Shown here in pieces: positions 10,092 to 23,258 of a stretch of 64,000 nt of DNA (within the stretch, counting starts at the first letter, position 1; each line of letters starts with the position of its first letter). The translations under genes and the position numbers were made by a program. The DNA is from Gossypium raimondii. Its lineage: Eukaryota > Streptophyta > Magnoliopsida > Malvales > Malvaceae. The notes under the pieces were generated by a model that worked only from the letters and a program-made list of their open reading frames with translations, was not told where the DNA came from and did no database searches. Location of the stretch: the NCBI RefSeq assembly GCF_025698545.1, contig NC_068575.1, forward strand, positions 60,955,980-61,019,979. The letters are read 5' to 3'.

Positions 10092-11779
10092 CTAAGCCTC
10101 TTCATTTTGATCATCAGGCTCATCCTTTTCCTCTTTCTTTTCACCTCCAGATTCATCATCTTTCCTTTCACTGAATTTTAAACGTATTGGTCGGTCCATC
10201 AATTCCTGAAAATAAAAAAAGAAGAACGAGTTCATTCAAACCGTTTCGTTTTAACAATGGTTACAGTCAAGCTGATGACGAAGTTACAAAAATTGGAGCA
10301 AGAATCGTAAAAAGGAGACAATTGAGTGAAGGGAACATCAAACTTATGTCCAAGGCAATTTCATCATACAAAAGGGTTCTACACAAATCACCATCATAAG
10401 CCTTAAAACCAGTTTATTTAGCCTGGTAATCATCATATTAGCCATGCATTATGGGCTTTATTATAGTGCTTTCCAAACACAAGCAGAAAAGCATAGTGCA
10501 AATATATATATATACGTGTGTGTATAAATTAAATTTTATTACCTTCCCATCTAGAGTAGAAACAGCAGCTTCAGCTTCCTCCATTGTGGCAAAGGAAACA
10601 AAGCCATACCCAGCAGACTGTCCCGACGGGTTAGAAAAAACAACCCTAACTGAAACCGGATTAAAGGCAGAGAAAAATTCTCTGAGGTGAGTAGACCTAG
10701 CTTTCCAAGCAAGATTAGAGACATAAAGCTTATGGCGTGTCTCACGGGAAGGAACGATTGGCTCCGAAGAAGGCGGCGAAGGTTTCTTCAGTCTCCTTGA
10801 AAACTCTACCCTAATAATTCTCCCCGACACTTCCTGCACCATGAATCATTGCTTAAAATATGCATAATGAGATGATTAAATAATGTGTTCTTCCTTTTTG
10901 ATATATCAATTTCAGCTCCATCATGAGCTCATATACAAGGAGGGTAAGTGATAACCCCTCAAACATTTCAAACCAACAATGAACAATCCAATGACACAGG
11001 CTCAAACTGAGTTCAAATGTAACTCTCTCAATTAAAAGAACGACAGAGGCTAGCTAATTCACAGGACATAATTGAATATCATTGAAAATGACAATCATTT
11101 AGTCCAATCTAACAATCAAAATGTGCAAAAAAAGATAGGAAACAAAATACCCTTTATTCAAGCAGACCAAGCAAAAGAGTAAATAAATTTAAAATGAAGA
11201 AAAAGAGAAACTTACATGAGAATCGAGTTTATCGATAGCAGCCTGAGCTTCTTCACCAGAAGCCATTGTCACAAATGCGAAGTTCCTACTTCTCCCATCT
11301 TTTTGCTTTATGATCTAAAATCATAACAAACCAAAAAAAAAAAAAAAACCCATAATGTAAATAATTTTAATTTGCTTTGGCAAAAGGAGGAAACTTTAGC
11401 TTTATAGAGAAGGGCATATAACCTCAACATCTTTAACAGTCCCACATTGGCCAAAGAGGTCTTTGATATCAGCAACCGTATAAGACCAAGGCAAATTCAA
11501 CACAAAAAGCTTCCTTTTCACATTTGATTTCTGGGTTTTATCTGTTTCAGCTTCTAAGCTCACCTCTTGCAGTGTAGACCAGAGTTGAAAACTCAATTTC
11601 TTTTGGGTGCTGATTAATGGCGAGATGGAGATATTGTGGGAAAGTAAAGGAGTAGACTTGGGAATGTGGGAAGTTAAGGAAGAGAGTCTACTGGGTTTGG
11701 CATATAAGAGGAATTTAGAGGAAGAAGAAGAAGGGTAACATGAAAAGGAGAGTGCTGCTATTGCTTCAACAGTGGCCAT
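10092..11779 (-). CDS. Two-RRM RNA-binding protein, probably plastid-targeted
   Basis: Four exons on the minus strand: 11423-11779, 11216-11314, 10543-10833 and 10092-10205, all phase 0 with GT..AG ends, giving 286 residues. Residues 1 to about 75 are Ser-rich with few acids (MATVEAIAALSFSCYPSSSSS), as in a chloroplast transit peptide. RRM1 has RNP2 LFVLNL at 91-96 and RNP1 RNFAFVTM at about 129-136. RRM2 has RNP2 LYVSNL at 188-193 and RNP1 AGYGFVSF at 226-233. The tail is acidic and Lys-rich (ERKDDESGGEKKEEKDEPDDQNEEA). Two RRMs behind a transit peptide are typical of chloroplast ribonucleoproteins that stabilise or help edit plastid transcripts; which one this matches (CP-type or an At4g09040-like protein) cannot be settled by eye. 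A (TA)n tract lies in the last intron. Confidence 0.88.
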
Positions 11780-12080
11780 TGTTTTTTGAGCTCTGGTTCA
11801 CAGCGAAAGCAAAGATTTGAGGCTTCGTTTATGGTGGAAAATATCTCCACATACAATTGATGTGGACTGTGGATAAGACTCGGAGGAGCCAATGGAGACT
11901 TGGGCTTCCTTGTTTCATCATAAACTCAATGTAACAGCAATAGGCCCAAATCTCTAAAACTAGACTAACCCATTTTTGTTTGCAATTTTCATCTAAATTA
12001 ATCTCAAAGCCCAATCTCTACTGTTAAAACTTAGAATCTTATATCGGTGCAAATTGTAAAAAAAAAAAAAAAAACAGTTG

Positions 12081-12407
12081 GGTAAAAATACTATGGAGTT
12101 CTTTGTACTAGGAGTTTGATTGCATTTTACCCCCTCTACTTAAAATTTGGGTAAATTAGTCCCCATATGTTAGATTAAAGAGCAAATTAGTCATTTCTAT
12201 AAAACATTTCGTCCATTTGTACTATTAAAACTAGTATAGATCATAGAATAATCAAAACCAATTTTAACTGTAGAAATAGATAAATTTTTAACATAAGGAC
12301 TAATTTGCTCTTTGATCTAAATTATAGGGACTAATTTGCCTATTTTTGAGTAGAGTGAGTAAAATGTAATCCAACTCCTAATAAAATAACCTAATGGTAC
12401 TTTTACC
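12081..12407. repeat. Fold-back repeat R1, copy B
   Basis: Begins GGTAAAAATACTATGG and ends CTAATGGTACTTTTACC, so the termini are inverted repeats of the form GGTAAAA(R)TAC. Inside, 'TGGGTAAATTAGTCCC...GTTAGATTAAAGAGCAAATTAG' is mirrored by 'CTAATTTGCTCTTTGATCTAAATTATAGGGACTAATTTG'. This is the most complete pair of termini in the window. It lies about 300 bp upstream of the RRM gene start. Confidence 0.8.
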
Positions 12408-13069
12408 GTGTTAGATACGGCGGTCATGATTTTTGAAACTAGATTGATAGTCAAATTTATTAGATTATCGATTTTCGATCCAATTGATATCGATTTCAAT
12501 TAAATATATTATTAAAATTCATGAAAATTTTAAATATATATATTAATAATTCAAACACCAGCTTAATCAAATTTATCTTATTTCAATTGATTCATATCAA
12601 TTTATAAATCAATCAATTCTCCCAATTACTTTAAACAAATATACTAATTGATTCGCGATTACATCAACCAATTCAATCTAATTTCAATAAATATAGCAAT
12701 GAATTACACCCTTTTGTACCCTTATGAAATGATGTAAAAGGTATTAATTAAAATAAAGAAGAAATTGATTTCCAATCCTAGCCACACATTCAACGACAGC
12801 CTTTATTTAGAAACCAATTTTATCATCATAAAATAATCAGGGTTTGAAATGGACATGCGCCCAAATTTCACACTCAAAAGAAAAAAAAAAACCAAGTTGG
12901 CTTACCTAAATCAAGGTGTTTAACATCAAAAATTAATATTAACAACATGAAAACATCATGATAGTATTATAATAGCTATATTATAATTTATAACACCCAT
13001 AAATTTCTTACTTAACCATAATGAAGAAGTATTTCAACATTAATTTTATTATATTTGTCCTTTTTGTTA

Positions 13070-13146
13070 TTTCAGCATACTCGAATTCACTTCTCCTTAC
13101 ATCGATAACAATATTAATATCAATCAAACTAAGACTCAATCGGTAT
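13070..13146 (-). repeat. tRNA-derived SINE-like copy 1
   Basis: On the minus strand an A-box-like 'TTAGTTTGATTGAT' is followed about 40 bases later by a B-box-like 'GAATTCGAGTATGC', preceded by 'CCGATTGAGTC'. The same layout recurs at 19214 and 28240. Decayed, with no clear poly-A tail or target duplication. Confidence 0.45.
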
Positions 13147-14327
13147 AATAAAGAAGTTGTTAACCATATACAATATTTTTAATTAATAACCTTTTGATGA
13201 TGATTTTTTGTTGGTATTTGTACCTTTAATTAAAAACAGGACTATAATTTAATATCATCAGTAGCTAATCTCTTGCAGGTTCAGGTAATTGATTAGATAA
13301 TTCCAGAAACCCTAAAGTGCCAACACAAAAGCTAAAAAGCCTTGAAAATCCAAATAATGAAGAACAAAGGACTGTTCAGTGTTCCTGAAAATCATATACA
13401 ATTCCAAAAGGGCCGGGTTCCATTTTTATAGGGTTGTGTTCCATATCAACCCTAGCCAGGGTTAAAGATGATGAGGGGTTGCATCACAAACAACTTTGGC
13501 ATTTCTGGCATGTCGATCCGTTCTTATCCACTTAATCAACTTGCATAACATTATTTTAGCAGTCTTAGCTACAATCTAATATTTACCCTAGTTCATGTCT
13601 TTGTCTTCAGCAACTTGGCTTTGGTAATGAATAATTTATACGACTTACTCACGTCAGTATAAAACTATTCTTCCCATAATTCAACCCTAATATTTCATGT
13701 TATATATATTAATACAAAATAATAAAAATATTAAATTAATTTAAAATTTTACATATATAATTAACAAATACACAATATATGTATTTTAATTTATGTTTTC
13801 TCTATCGTAATTAAATATTTAATTGAAATAAGGGTTTCTGGCTTTTACAAAGCAAATCAAGCCATTGATCATCACTGACTTCATTGCATACGATTACATG
13901 AGAAAATTAATTAGGTAATATTTTGGTGAATTCATACACGAATCAATGTGAATGAATACGATGCTAAATGGACCTACAATTTGGAAAATTAAAAAGAAAA
14001 TCATATATAGTGTGCGCATGATAAAAATGAGAGATGCATTTTTGCTAGCCAATAAGCATCAAATTAGATAAAGATATTATTGAACTCTAAATGACATCAT
14101 GGCTTAGACAAATTTGAACAATGGTGGGTCCATCTCCATAATCACTTATAGAAACACCCAATTTCATTATGTACTTTTTTATTGCATTAAAAGGGCGCTA
14201 ATAGCATCACACATCATGCATTTCGTGTGTTAAATAATAGAAAAGCTCGTCAAGTTACTTTATAGTCACTTTTGATCTATTTTTTGAGATATGGATAAAT
14301 AATATAAAATAAAAGGAAAATAAATTA

Positions 14328-14754
14328 TTAGTAATTTTAAAAATTTATAATATGATCATTGAACTATTCGAAAGTTTTCATTTAAGTTTCAAGTAATGAT
14401 TCGACGATCGGCATAGTGGATCGGTACCCATTAATAAGTGATGAACATACATTAATACATTCAAGTTAATCTGATTGTCTGTGTTGAAGATCGAAGAATG
14501 AATTTTGGTTTGTAGATTCGTGACATTCAAATATGTTTCATAAAAAAACTGCATTGTAGAAGAGAAGGAGAAAGAAATCTTTCAATTAGTGCAAGTAATA
14601 TAGACAAAAAAAAGGCCATACAACAATGATTTTAATAAATCTAATTACTTAATTGAAAATTTTTGAATAATTTAATAATTATTTTGTAATTTTTAAAATT
14701 GAATGACTAATATATTAATTTATTAATAGTTTAATAATTTGAGTGTAATTTACC
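14328..14754. repeat. Fold-back repeat R2, copy A
   Basis: The left arm ('ATATGATCATTGAACTATTCGAAAG') and right arm ('AATTTTTGAATAATTTAATAATTATTTTGTAA', then 'AGTGTAATTTACC') are inverted relatives. The centre has 'TTTTGGTTTGTAGATTCGTGACATTCAAA', shared (inverted) with 22880-23258. Confidence 0.7.
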
Positions 14755-16646
14755 TACAAATAAAAGAGCTATGGAGATTTCATATCAAAACCAACATGGA
14801 TCGAATCAAAACTCCAAAAAAGAAAGTTGGTCAAGTGATATTAACCCCATTCACCACTTGCTTTTAAGCTGTTCTTTTTCCTTCTCGTCAATGATGTGAT
14901 TATCCTACAATGCCTCCACCCACAATCACTAATAAAATATATATTTATATTTATATATTAGAATATACCCCATTGTCTTCTTGATCAAGACAAGAAAATA
15001 GTACAGCGTCGAGGATGAATGCTACCTGGGGTTCAAATAAAATTGTTCATTAGTTGAGTTATTCATTCAGAATTTGAGAATATCTGAGAAAAAATTAGGT
15101 TTAAAAAATGGAATTGAATAAAAAATAAGCCTATTTAAAATATAAGTTGAGCTTGAACTTAAATATTCATGGTTGAGTCTGCCTAATCTATTTTTAAGTT
15201 TATAATATTTTATATTATGTTATCTTTATATATATATATATATTATGTAATTTATAACAGATTAAAAATAAATAATATTAAATATATAATACTACTCTAA
15301 TGTAAATATTAAAATAATATTAAGATAATTATAATAAATAAAACTAATAAAATTATTAATACTAATAAAACAATTATTTTTTTAAATATAATATTAAGTG
15401 ACTTAAAATGAGTTTAAATTAATTCTTTTACAAAAATAAACGAATTTAAATAAAAATTTAAACTCATATTCAAATTAACTTTAAATAAATATAAAATATA
15501 TTAATATAATACTTAAACTCTACTCTAACCACCTCTAAGTTAACATGAAACTAATGCTTTTAAGTTACTTTGATTTATAGATGAATCTGGACTAGATATG
15601 TATTTATGCAATTTTCTTTTCTTTTTTTGAGAAATTATGCGATTTTCATTTCATTGTTAATTTTATTTCACATTTTTTATTATAAAGAAATACTAAACCA
15701 AACCGCCTTTCAGACACACATCCCTTAAGAAAGACGCATTGACACACAACTAGGGACAAGAGGCAGCTGACCCACTTTGCTGATTCCGAGAATCAGGACA
15801 TCCAACACCTCCAACTACATCCCATTGCGACTTGGACACGTGCGCCTTTTTTTTTTCTTTTCCTTAAATAAATTTAATAACACCATCTCCTCATGTAGTT
15901 TGTGAGCTAAAAGTCGTAGAAGTATTAGGATAACCGTAATGTAAGTTGCCTGAAAAGATTAGAAGAGAGTCTGCTCCCTCTTGCCCTGATGTCTATAGGC
16001 TTACAAAAGTGCAATTTTAATCATTATCGACAATCACATGTCATTCGTGTTTTGATTTTAAACTCTTTCAAACTTTGATCAATTCATTAATAATATATAA
16101 ATCGTTATACTAAGTAACAAATTTATATAACATGTGAGTGACACATATTTTATCCATATTGAGAATTTGATACAAAATTATGTAATTTTAAGTTGGTTTA
16201 CAAAATTTTGAGTTCAATCAATGGCGTTTGACTTAGAAAATGGGATATGGGATATGGATAAACAAAATTAAAAATCTTCAATAAATAAGCAGACAAAATA
16301 CGGCTTCTTTAGATTAGAACTCAAAATTCATATCTAGGCAAAAAAGATATAAACATCCCCTTGGGAAAGGAGTACAATACATGGTATTTTCCCTGTCTTT
16401 CACATTGCTCTTAGTCTTCTTGCCCTACAACCAGAAAGACCCTATTTACAATTTAGCATTTTCCAAAAACTTATGTCTATAGTCACTCACTTAGAAAAGC
16501 TGGCTCATTATCATTATGAGTATTTCCACTTCTATATAATATACATAATAGTAGAGAGAGGTATGTATGGCGTAACACTAATACTAACACTAGCAGGGTA
16601 AATATAAAAGGATATAAACCACTATCTTTTACGGCATTTCTTTGGC

Positions 16647-17634
16647 TTAATATTCTATGATTAATCCTCCCATTGGTGCTCTGTGGGGAATCCCTTTTCT
16701 TCGTTTGGCAGTTCGAGTTGGAGGTGGTGTTGATGGTCTAAAGCTCTGCACTTTGTTGTTAATCTTCTCATGGCAACTGCTACTGTATGAATCCTCAGAG
16801 TCTAATGCTGCCATGTTCATACCTAGCTGCCTTTTCTTCTTGTGGAAATTCTTTGATGTTCCAACAATCTGCATACACAACCAACACTTATTTCCCTTAT
16901 CCTACCATTTTCTCACCTACCAAACAGAGGAGGGAAAATATATATATATATATATACCTTGCAGCCAAGAGAGCAGAAACGGAAGGAATCGACAAGGCTG
17001 CGATCACAGACCTCACAAGTGTTGGTAACACCTTTTCCAGGCCTGGGTTGTGGCCTTTCATTAAGAAAAACGATCTTAGCACTGTTGATTATATAAGTTT
17101 GGACTCCAGATATGTCTAGGTATTTTTGTATCTCAGATACTCTTATCACATCGTGGTATGAAGACCTCCTTATCTGTTAACAAAACAGAGAAAGTGCCGA
17201 GAAATTTTAGCCAATGCCTGTTTGGATGCTGAGAAAATTAATAAAGATGCTTGTAAAAAGTACAAACTCAAATGAAAAAAAGGGTAAATAGTATTTGGCA
17301 CAACTTGAACCATGAAAGCAATTTAAAGGGAAATTTACTGAACCTGGATATAACGATGATCCTTGTGATACGCTAAGCAGAAAGAACAGAGAGCGCCATT
17401 AACGCAATCTAAGCAGAACATATTGCATTCACTCTTGTGAAAATCAACATGATGTTTACACTGAACAAAGAACTGTTCTTTCAGTAAAGGTTTCAACCAT
17501 GGCGGCCACCTATTATCTTCTTCATCAGGCCCACCAGCTCCCTAAACAAACAATACCATTCCAATTAATCACACATAACAATGAGGGGAAAAAATGAGTA
17601 AAAGCTTAATAGAGAATGTTAAAAAAAATACCAT
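16647..17634 (-). CDS. PLATZ transcription factor
   Basis: Four coding segments on the minus strand: the ATG alone (17632-17634), 17344-17541, 16958-17173 and 16647-16868; all junctions GT..AG, phase 0, 212 residues. The protein begins [20 protein letters not shown] and carries the PLATZ zinc-binding domain: C29, H32, C40, C44, C47, C53, C56, H60 and H63, then [37 protein letters not shown] and [10 protein letters not shown]...FCSLGCK. PLATZ proteins are plant-specific, bind A/T-rich DNA and usually repress transcription. The tail is basic ([15 protein letters not shown]) and may be a nuclear signal. Oddities: exon 1 contributes only the start codon, right at the splice site, and the donor of intron 3 is the start of a (TA)n microsatellite. 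Upstream in-frame codons run to a stop without another ATG, which supports this start. Confidence 0.93.
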
Positions 17635-19213
17635 TATTCTTCTGTTCTTGGGCTTGATTTCACGAACAGTGGTTTCTTTATTTTCAATCGCCAGCTTGAA
17701 CTAAATTACAAAGGAAACTCAAGAAAAAAAGAGTGGATGCTCTGTTTTTTGTTTTTTGGTTTTGAGTGAGAGACTTCGGGAGAGAACTAAAATGTAAAAA
17801 CTGAGAAGGGGAGATATGTCGTTCTTATCTAAATAAAAAGAAGTCCACACCGAACCTAAGTCCGAAGCTAAAACCTGGATGTGTTGGGTGCATGGAACCT
17901 GCCTCCTTTAATTTTTAAAGGGAATTTCATTTTCAAACTTGCCCTCATCATATTATTTTACTTTTATTTTTCTGTAATCATTTGTGGGTTAGTATATATT
18001 TTTTCATTTTGGTACTTAAATTTGACAATTAAATTCATTTTATTTCTTCTATTTAGAAAAATGTAAAAAATTGATGATATAACATTGACAATCTAAAATT
18101 GTTTCATATCACCACTTGAAAAAAAAAAGATTAAATGACGTAGCATGATCTCGTAATCACATAATCAAATTTTTATATTTTCCGCATTCAAGAATTTAAA
18201 TAAATAAATTTAAAAAATTACAAATTTTAACGTGAACCTTGAGGTAAAATTGCACTTTTTTTTATATTTTTACGAAAGATTATTTTAATGCCTTGATTTG
18301 ATTCAAAGTAGTGCTTTTGATATCGTACTTAGTTTTTGTTTTCTTCTGATGGATTTAACCATCTATATATATAATGCCCATGTTCTTTGTTTCTACCATT
18401 TGGCTCATTTTTACTAATTTAGTTTGTCTTACTTGGTATTTTCTTTTATTGTAAATAAAATATTTTTTAAAAATTAAGTAATTCACTGAGGTGATAAGAT
18501 AAAAAAATTGTTTTAAAAAATTAATATAACAGTAAAATGCACATAATTTCTAGAAAGCGTAATCGGTTATTTATTTTATTTGTGTTTCGTAAATTACAGG
18601 TCATCTTTCAATTGATGGGCTATCACCGGAGTTTTGTAGTTCAAGGGCGACGTTAGGGGCAGATAGAGGCATAACCTATTATAATGGGAGATTTCTTCTT
18701 TAAGTCCTTTAAACCTGATATGGAAAATTACAAAAATATGTGAATAATAAATGAAAGTAAATTTATGGTATGAAATCTGTGAGCTTGACTTAACGTAGCA
18801 ATGTCCTTTAACGAGGCGTATCTTGACAAAGCTCGGCTTAGTGAAGAATGTTCAACACTTTCAATAATTATATAATCAATATTTGCACAATTTTTATTTT
18901 TTTTTACAAAATAAAAGGGGAAGAGTTGTATAAAATAATGGCAAGTGAAGACAAGTTGGATAGAGACTATATATTATGGGATAAAAGGCTAGGCTATGTT
19001 GAATGTAGATGAGACAGGTTGATATTCAATTAAGTTGACCATAAATAATGAGTTAGGTTTTTATTTAAAATTTATACATTTAATAAAGCTGGGGCTCATC
19101 CTAAAATATCACCAAAAAGTAAATTCTATTTTCTTTAGAAAATTTTATTTAATTCTTTTTTTAATAATTTTATTATAGGTTTTAATCATATTCGCTCTGT
19201 TTGATACAATAAA

Positions 19214-19292
19214 AGGATAATGCATGCGCTTTAACATACTCGAATCCGCGTCTTTTTATATACCAATTTAGCTAATACTCAATTAACAACCC
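19214..19292 (-). repeat. tRNA-derived SINE-like copy 2
   Basis: On the minus strand: 'TTGAGTATTAGCTAAATTGGTA' region (A-box-like TTAGCTAAATTGGTA), then a B-box-like 'GGATTCGAGTATG', then 'TTAAAGCGCATGCATTATCC'. This copy is the closest of the three to tRNA promoter consensus. Confidence 0.5.
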
Positions 19293-22200
19293 CACTTACT
19301 TTTCTAGGGAGAAAATCTGCATTTTTCTTTAGTTTATTTTATTATATATAAATAGACACACATATAATATAAAATTTAGATTTGTAGCCCAAAAAACAAA
19401 ATATCGAATAACTCTTCTCCCAAATAATTTATCTACATAACTTGCTTGAAAAATGATGTTAAGCATGCGAGTGCAAAATCACCAAAAGCTTCGAAGAAGA
19501 TCTTTTGGATTAAATTGGGATGCTCATCAATGATCTTTCATTAGATTTACGTGTAATCCTAAAATTGGGAAAGAAGATGAGAATTTTATTTTATTTTCCA
19601 AAGAAAGTTTCCAAAATTCGTCAATTTTTCTAAATTTGTGAGATCGTTTAATGTGGTTGTCTATGTGTATAAAGGTAAGAATTTTGTTTTGATGATTGAA
19701 TTGTGAGGCAAAAGAAAAAAAATGGTGTGTTAAAGATAACTTAAGTTGAATTATTAATTTTCAAAAGGGGTCAAAATGTAAAATTTCATTTGATTTAGGA
19801 GAAAAAATTAAATTGAGTAGTTAATTTTAAGAATTAATTAAAAGGACACTTATATTATCTAATTAAAGAGGCCATGATCCCTACTTATCCCTTATTCCGC
19901 TCTTGATTGTCCATAACAGTGCTTCAACACTACAAATGGTATTTGGAAATACATACCAAAATGATAATAATAACCATAATATATCTTACTTTTCATATTA
20001 AAAGATATATCTAATTAAATAAGCATTGTATAAAAAAAAGGATAGATTTGATTAAGAAAAACTTAATTTGTACCAATATATTTTGTTCGTTTGACATTTT
20101 AAATAATAAAAATTATTTACTTTATTTACTTCTTTTCTAAACATAGCAAGATTGAGGTCAATAGAACTTGTGAACACGATGTAAACTATGAGCTTTGATG
20201 CTTAAATCAATAAAAGTTATTAAGGCAAAGTTGGGAGCTTAAGGGAAAATAAGAGAATGAATCCTATAAGATAACTATACCTCTCTTTTTATATGCTCAG
20301 GGTTTGTGTAACAAGATGAAAAAGGATAAGAAAAAAAATCAAATTAGCTTGGTGTTTTTTTTTTTAATGTTTCCTCGTTCTTTTCCTTTTTAGTTAATGC
20401 ATCTAAGTTGGGTGAATTGATTTCCATATAAATTATTGATACACAAAAGGATAAAAAAGAAGAATCGATTTAATTTGGTGTTTGCATAATGGAGCTAAGA
20501 GCCGAATAGAGGAGTTCTAATGGTTAAAGAGGAGTATGAAGATTCTCTAAGGTAGAGTTTGGGTATGAAAAGGGTGTTTTAGCCATACAACAAGGAAGGT
20601 TCATATGTTTTGACACGAGTCTTGCTACTAAGAAAAATAATCAACTAAGTCATAGTAGGCCTGTAATGTATCTCTTTGAATATAATTTGGATGTTCGTTG
20701 TTTTGATGAAGGACGCCAATGTAACTTAATTTTTATCAGCATGTTATAAATGTAAGAGATTGATATCTATCAAGAAATCAACATAGGCCTGATAAATATA
20801 ACCGCCTTGTATTATGCGATTTATCTCTTCTAAATAAGATTAGCTGTATCTTGTGATTAAATTAAATTATACGGTATCCCATATTATTAAGTGTAAGATT
20901 GAACTATAAAAGTCAAAAAGTACCAAGGTTTGAAATTGAACCCACGGACACGGCACACCATTCACGACTACAAAGAAATAAAGGAATAATGCTTGACGCA
21001 ATGGTTTTTTTTTTAACCTTTTAGACCGTGTTTTGGGTTGTTTGACTCGTTTAACAAATATAAATGAATATATGAATAATTGTAAATTTAATCCTTAATA
21101 TTTATCTCTTATGTCATTGTAGTCCTAATTGTTTTCACTTAGCCCTAAACCTCTAATATTTAGTCAAATCGATTTTTTAGATGAAAAAAATTACTAGACC
21201 ATTAAAATTTTAATATTACTATCATGAAAACTCATGCGATAATCTATATGTACTTCATAAAATTTTTAAAAGAATATTTAAAAAATAGAAAATTTTAAAA
21301 GTTCATAATTTTTGTTTAAAAATTATCTACTTCAGTGAGTTACCACACCCATACCATTAAAACTTTAATAGTTTAACAAATCTTTTTTGTTAAAAACAAC
21401 ATTGTTAAAATTTAAAGATTAAATATCAAAGTGATTAAGAATTAAAAACAAAATGTTAAAATAAGTGAAATATTAATGGCTAAATTTATTATGCCGTAAA
21501 TAAAAAATAAAAAAAATAGAGTAACATAATAGGCCTTTTGGCGACAGTCCCCTAAGGCTGTATGGAAGAAAGGGACCCACTTCGGTTATTGCAAAGCAAA
21601 GGTTATGTAATAATGTGAGACCCCAGCATCCTCTTTTTATATTATTATTTTTTTTCATCGAACCTACATGTCTTCATATTTCTACATTTAAAATTGCGAC
21701 CCCCAAATAATAACAACGAAGCATTATTACACGCAAATTGCTCTAGCCACCGAAACTATGCCACGTCATAACGTGTGGAATTTGACTTTGACTGGGAAGA
21801 GTTGACCTTGTCTTTTTTGCTTGAATGAAAATTGCCCAAAATAAGGGAACCATTGAAATTGTATCGAAATTTTCTTTGTTATTTACTTTGCCTTTATTTG
21901 TTTAGATTAATCTTTGAGCATTGGTGAAGAAAAAAAAAACCTTTAAAAACTACTCTCAATTTTCATATCGAACCAATTTAATCTCTAATAATTTCAAAAG
22001 TAAGTATTTAAAGATAATTAATTATAATGTTAATATTTTTATTAAATTTTAAAATTTATGCTATTTTTATATCTTTTTAAAATCAAAATCAAATTGATAA
22101 AATATGTAAATGTTGATAGTTTAATTTATTATTATATCAATCAAAATGACGTAAACCGATGGAAAATATTAATTTTCTTTAGTTGTTCGGTTTCAAGATT

Positions 22201-22879
22201 AATAGGATTAAATTACTTCAATTTTTTTAAATGGATCAATTAATTCGATATTAAAATTAGAAAGGATTGGGAGGTGTTTTTTCTTCCAAACTTTAATTAC
22301 TTTTTATTCTCTTATAAATTGAGGAGTGTAAGCTTCACCATTAGAATAGTTTTATAATGGAAGGAACATTACATGAAATCATGAAGATGAAGATTAATTC
22401 TAGAAAAAGAAGAAGAAGAGAATCTATAAATGTGGAAGACTTGAAGTGCAATTATCATTAATATGTTCAACTATTAGTGGTTTAGAGAAAACTTTTTTTT
22501 ATAGTTGAAAATTGTGGATATCTTTTCTAGAACTTTGGTTCATGTTTATTTTGTATCTAACAACTGACAACTTTACATGATTTCATGTGATTTTAGGGTT
22601 TTTAATAATGATTTTTAATATAAATTTTAGATCAATGTGTTTCAAAGATGTTTAAATTTACGTTTTTGTACAATACTGATATCGATTGAGTTAACATTAA
22701 AAATTAAAATTGATTCCTTTAAATTGAAATATTAATTACTGTCATATGATTTGTTGATAAGGTTTTTTTTTTTGTCAAAATAAGCTGATATTATTAAAAC
22801 AGGTTCAAAAGAGTAATTGAAAGGCACCAAAGCAGCAAATGAACCGGCAAAAGCAAACAAATAACAGCGGTGCTGCATG

Positions 22880-23258
22880 GTCTTCTCTGTTAGCACAACC
22901 TATACCAATCAAAAGTTCTCATTCCCTTCTTTTTTACATTTTTTTTCTCATGAAACAACTTTAAAAGCCACGAATCTGCAAACCAAAATCCAAACAACTT
23001 TCTTCTTCGATCTCCAACACCGACCATTTAATCGACTTGGATATACTGTACTAGTCGTCGAATCGTTACTTGGAGCTCGCTAGTTAGACTTAAAAAGAAA
23101 AACTTAACAGCCCATTGATTTAAATAAAAACTTTTCAATAGTTCAGTCACTTCAATGAAAACTTTTGAATAGTTTAATGACCATTTTTTAACTTTTTAAA
23201 GTTAAATAACCAAAACATAAATTTACTAATAGTTTAGTGACCCTGGGTGTAATTTACC
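22880..23258. repeat. Fold-back repeat R2, copy B (one arm short)
   Basis: The right arm 'TTTTGAATAGTTTAATGACCATTTTTTAA' and end 'AGTGACCCTGGGTGTAATTTACC' match the R2 family. The centre 'AAACAACTTTAAAAGCCACGAATCTGCAAACCAAAATCC' is the inverse of the 14.5-kb copy. The left terminal arm is missing or unrecognisable. Confidence 0.65.

Larger units (their letters stand above)
12408..16646. other. Intergenic DNA with small repeats
   Basis: No gene is supported. It contains a SINE-like copy (13070-13146), a fold-back R2 copy (14328-14754), a (TA)n run near 15222-15242 and otherwise AT-rich DNA. The part 15700-16000 is less AT-rich but has no coding frame. The 3' region of the PLATZ gene lies at the right edge. 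Confidence 0.5.

Noticed and set aside
10187-10399. Plus-strand open frame over the last exon of the RRM gene
   Set aside because: Antisense shadow; the minus strand gives a spliced, family-like protein.
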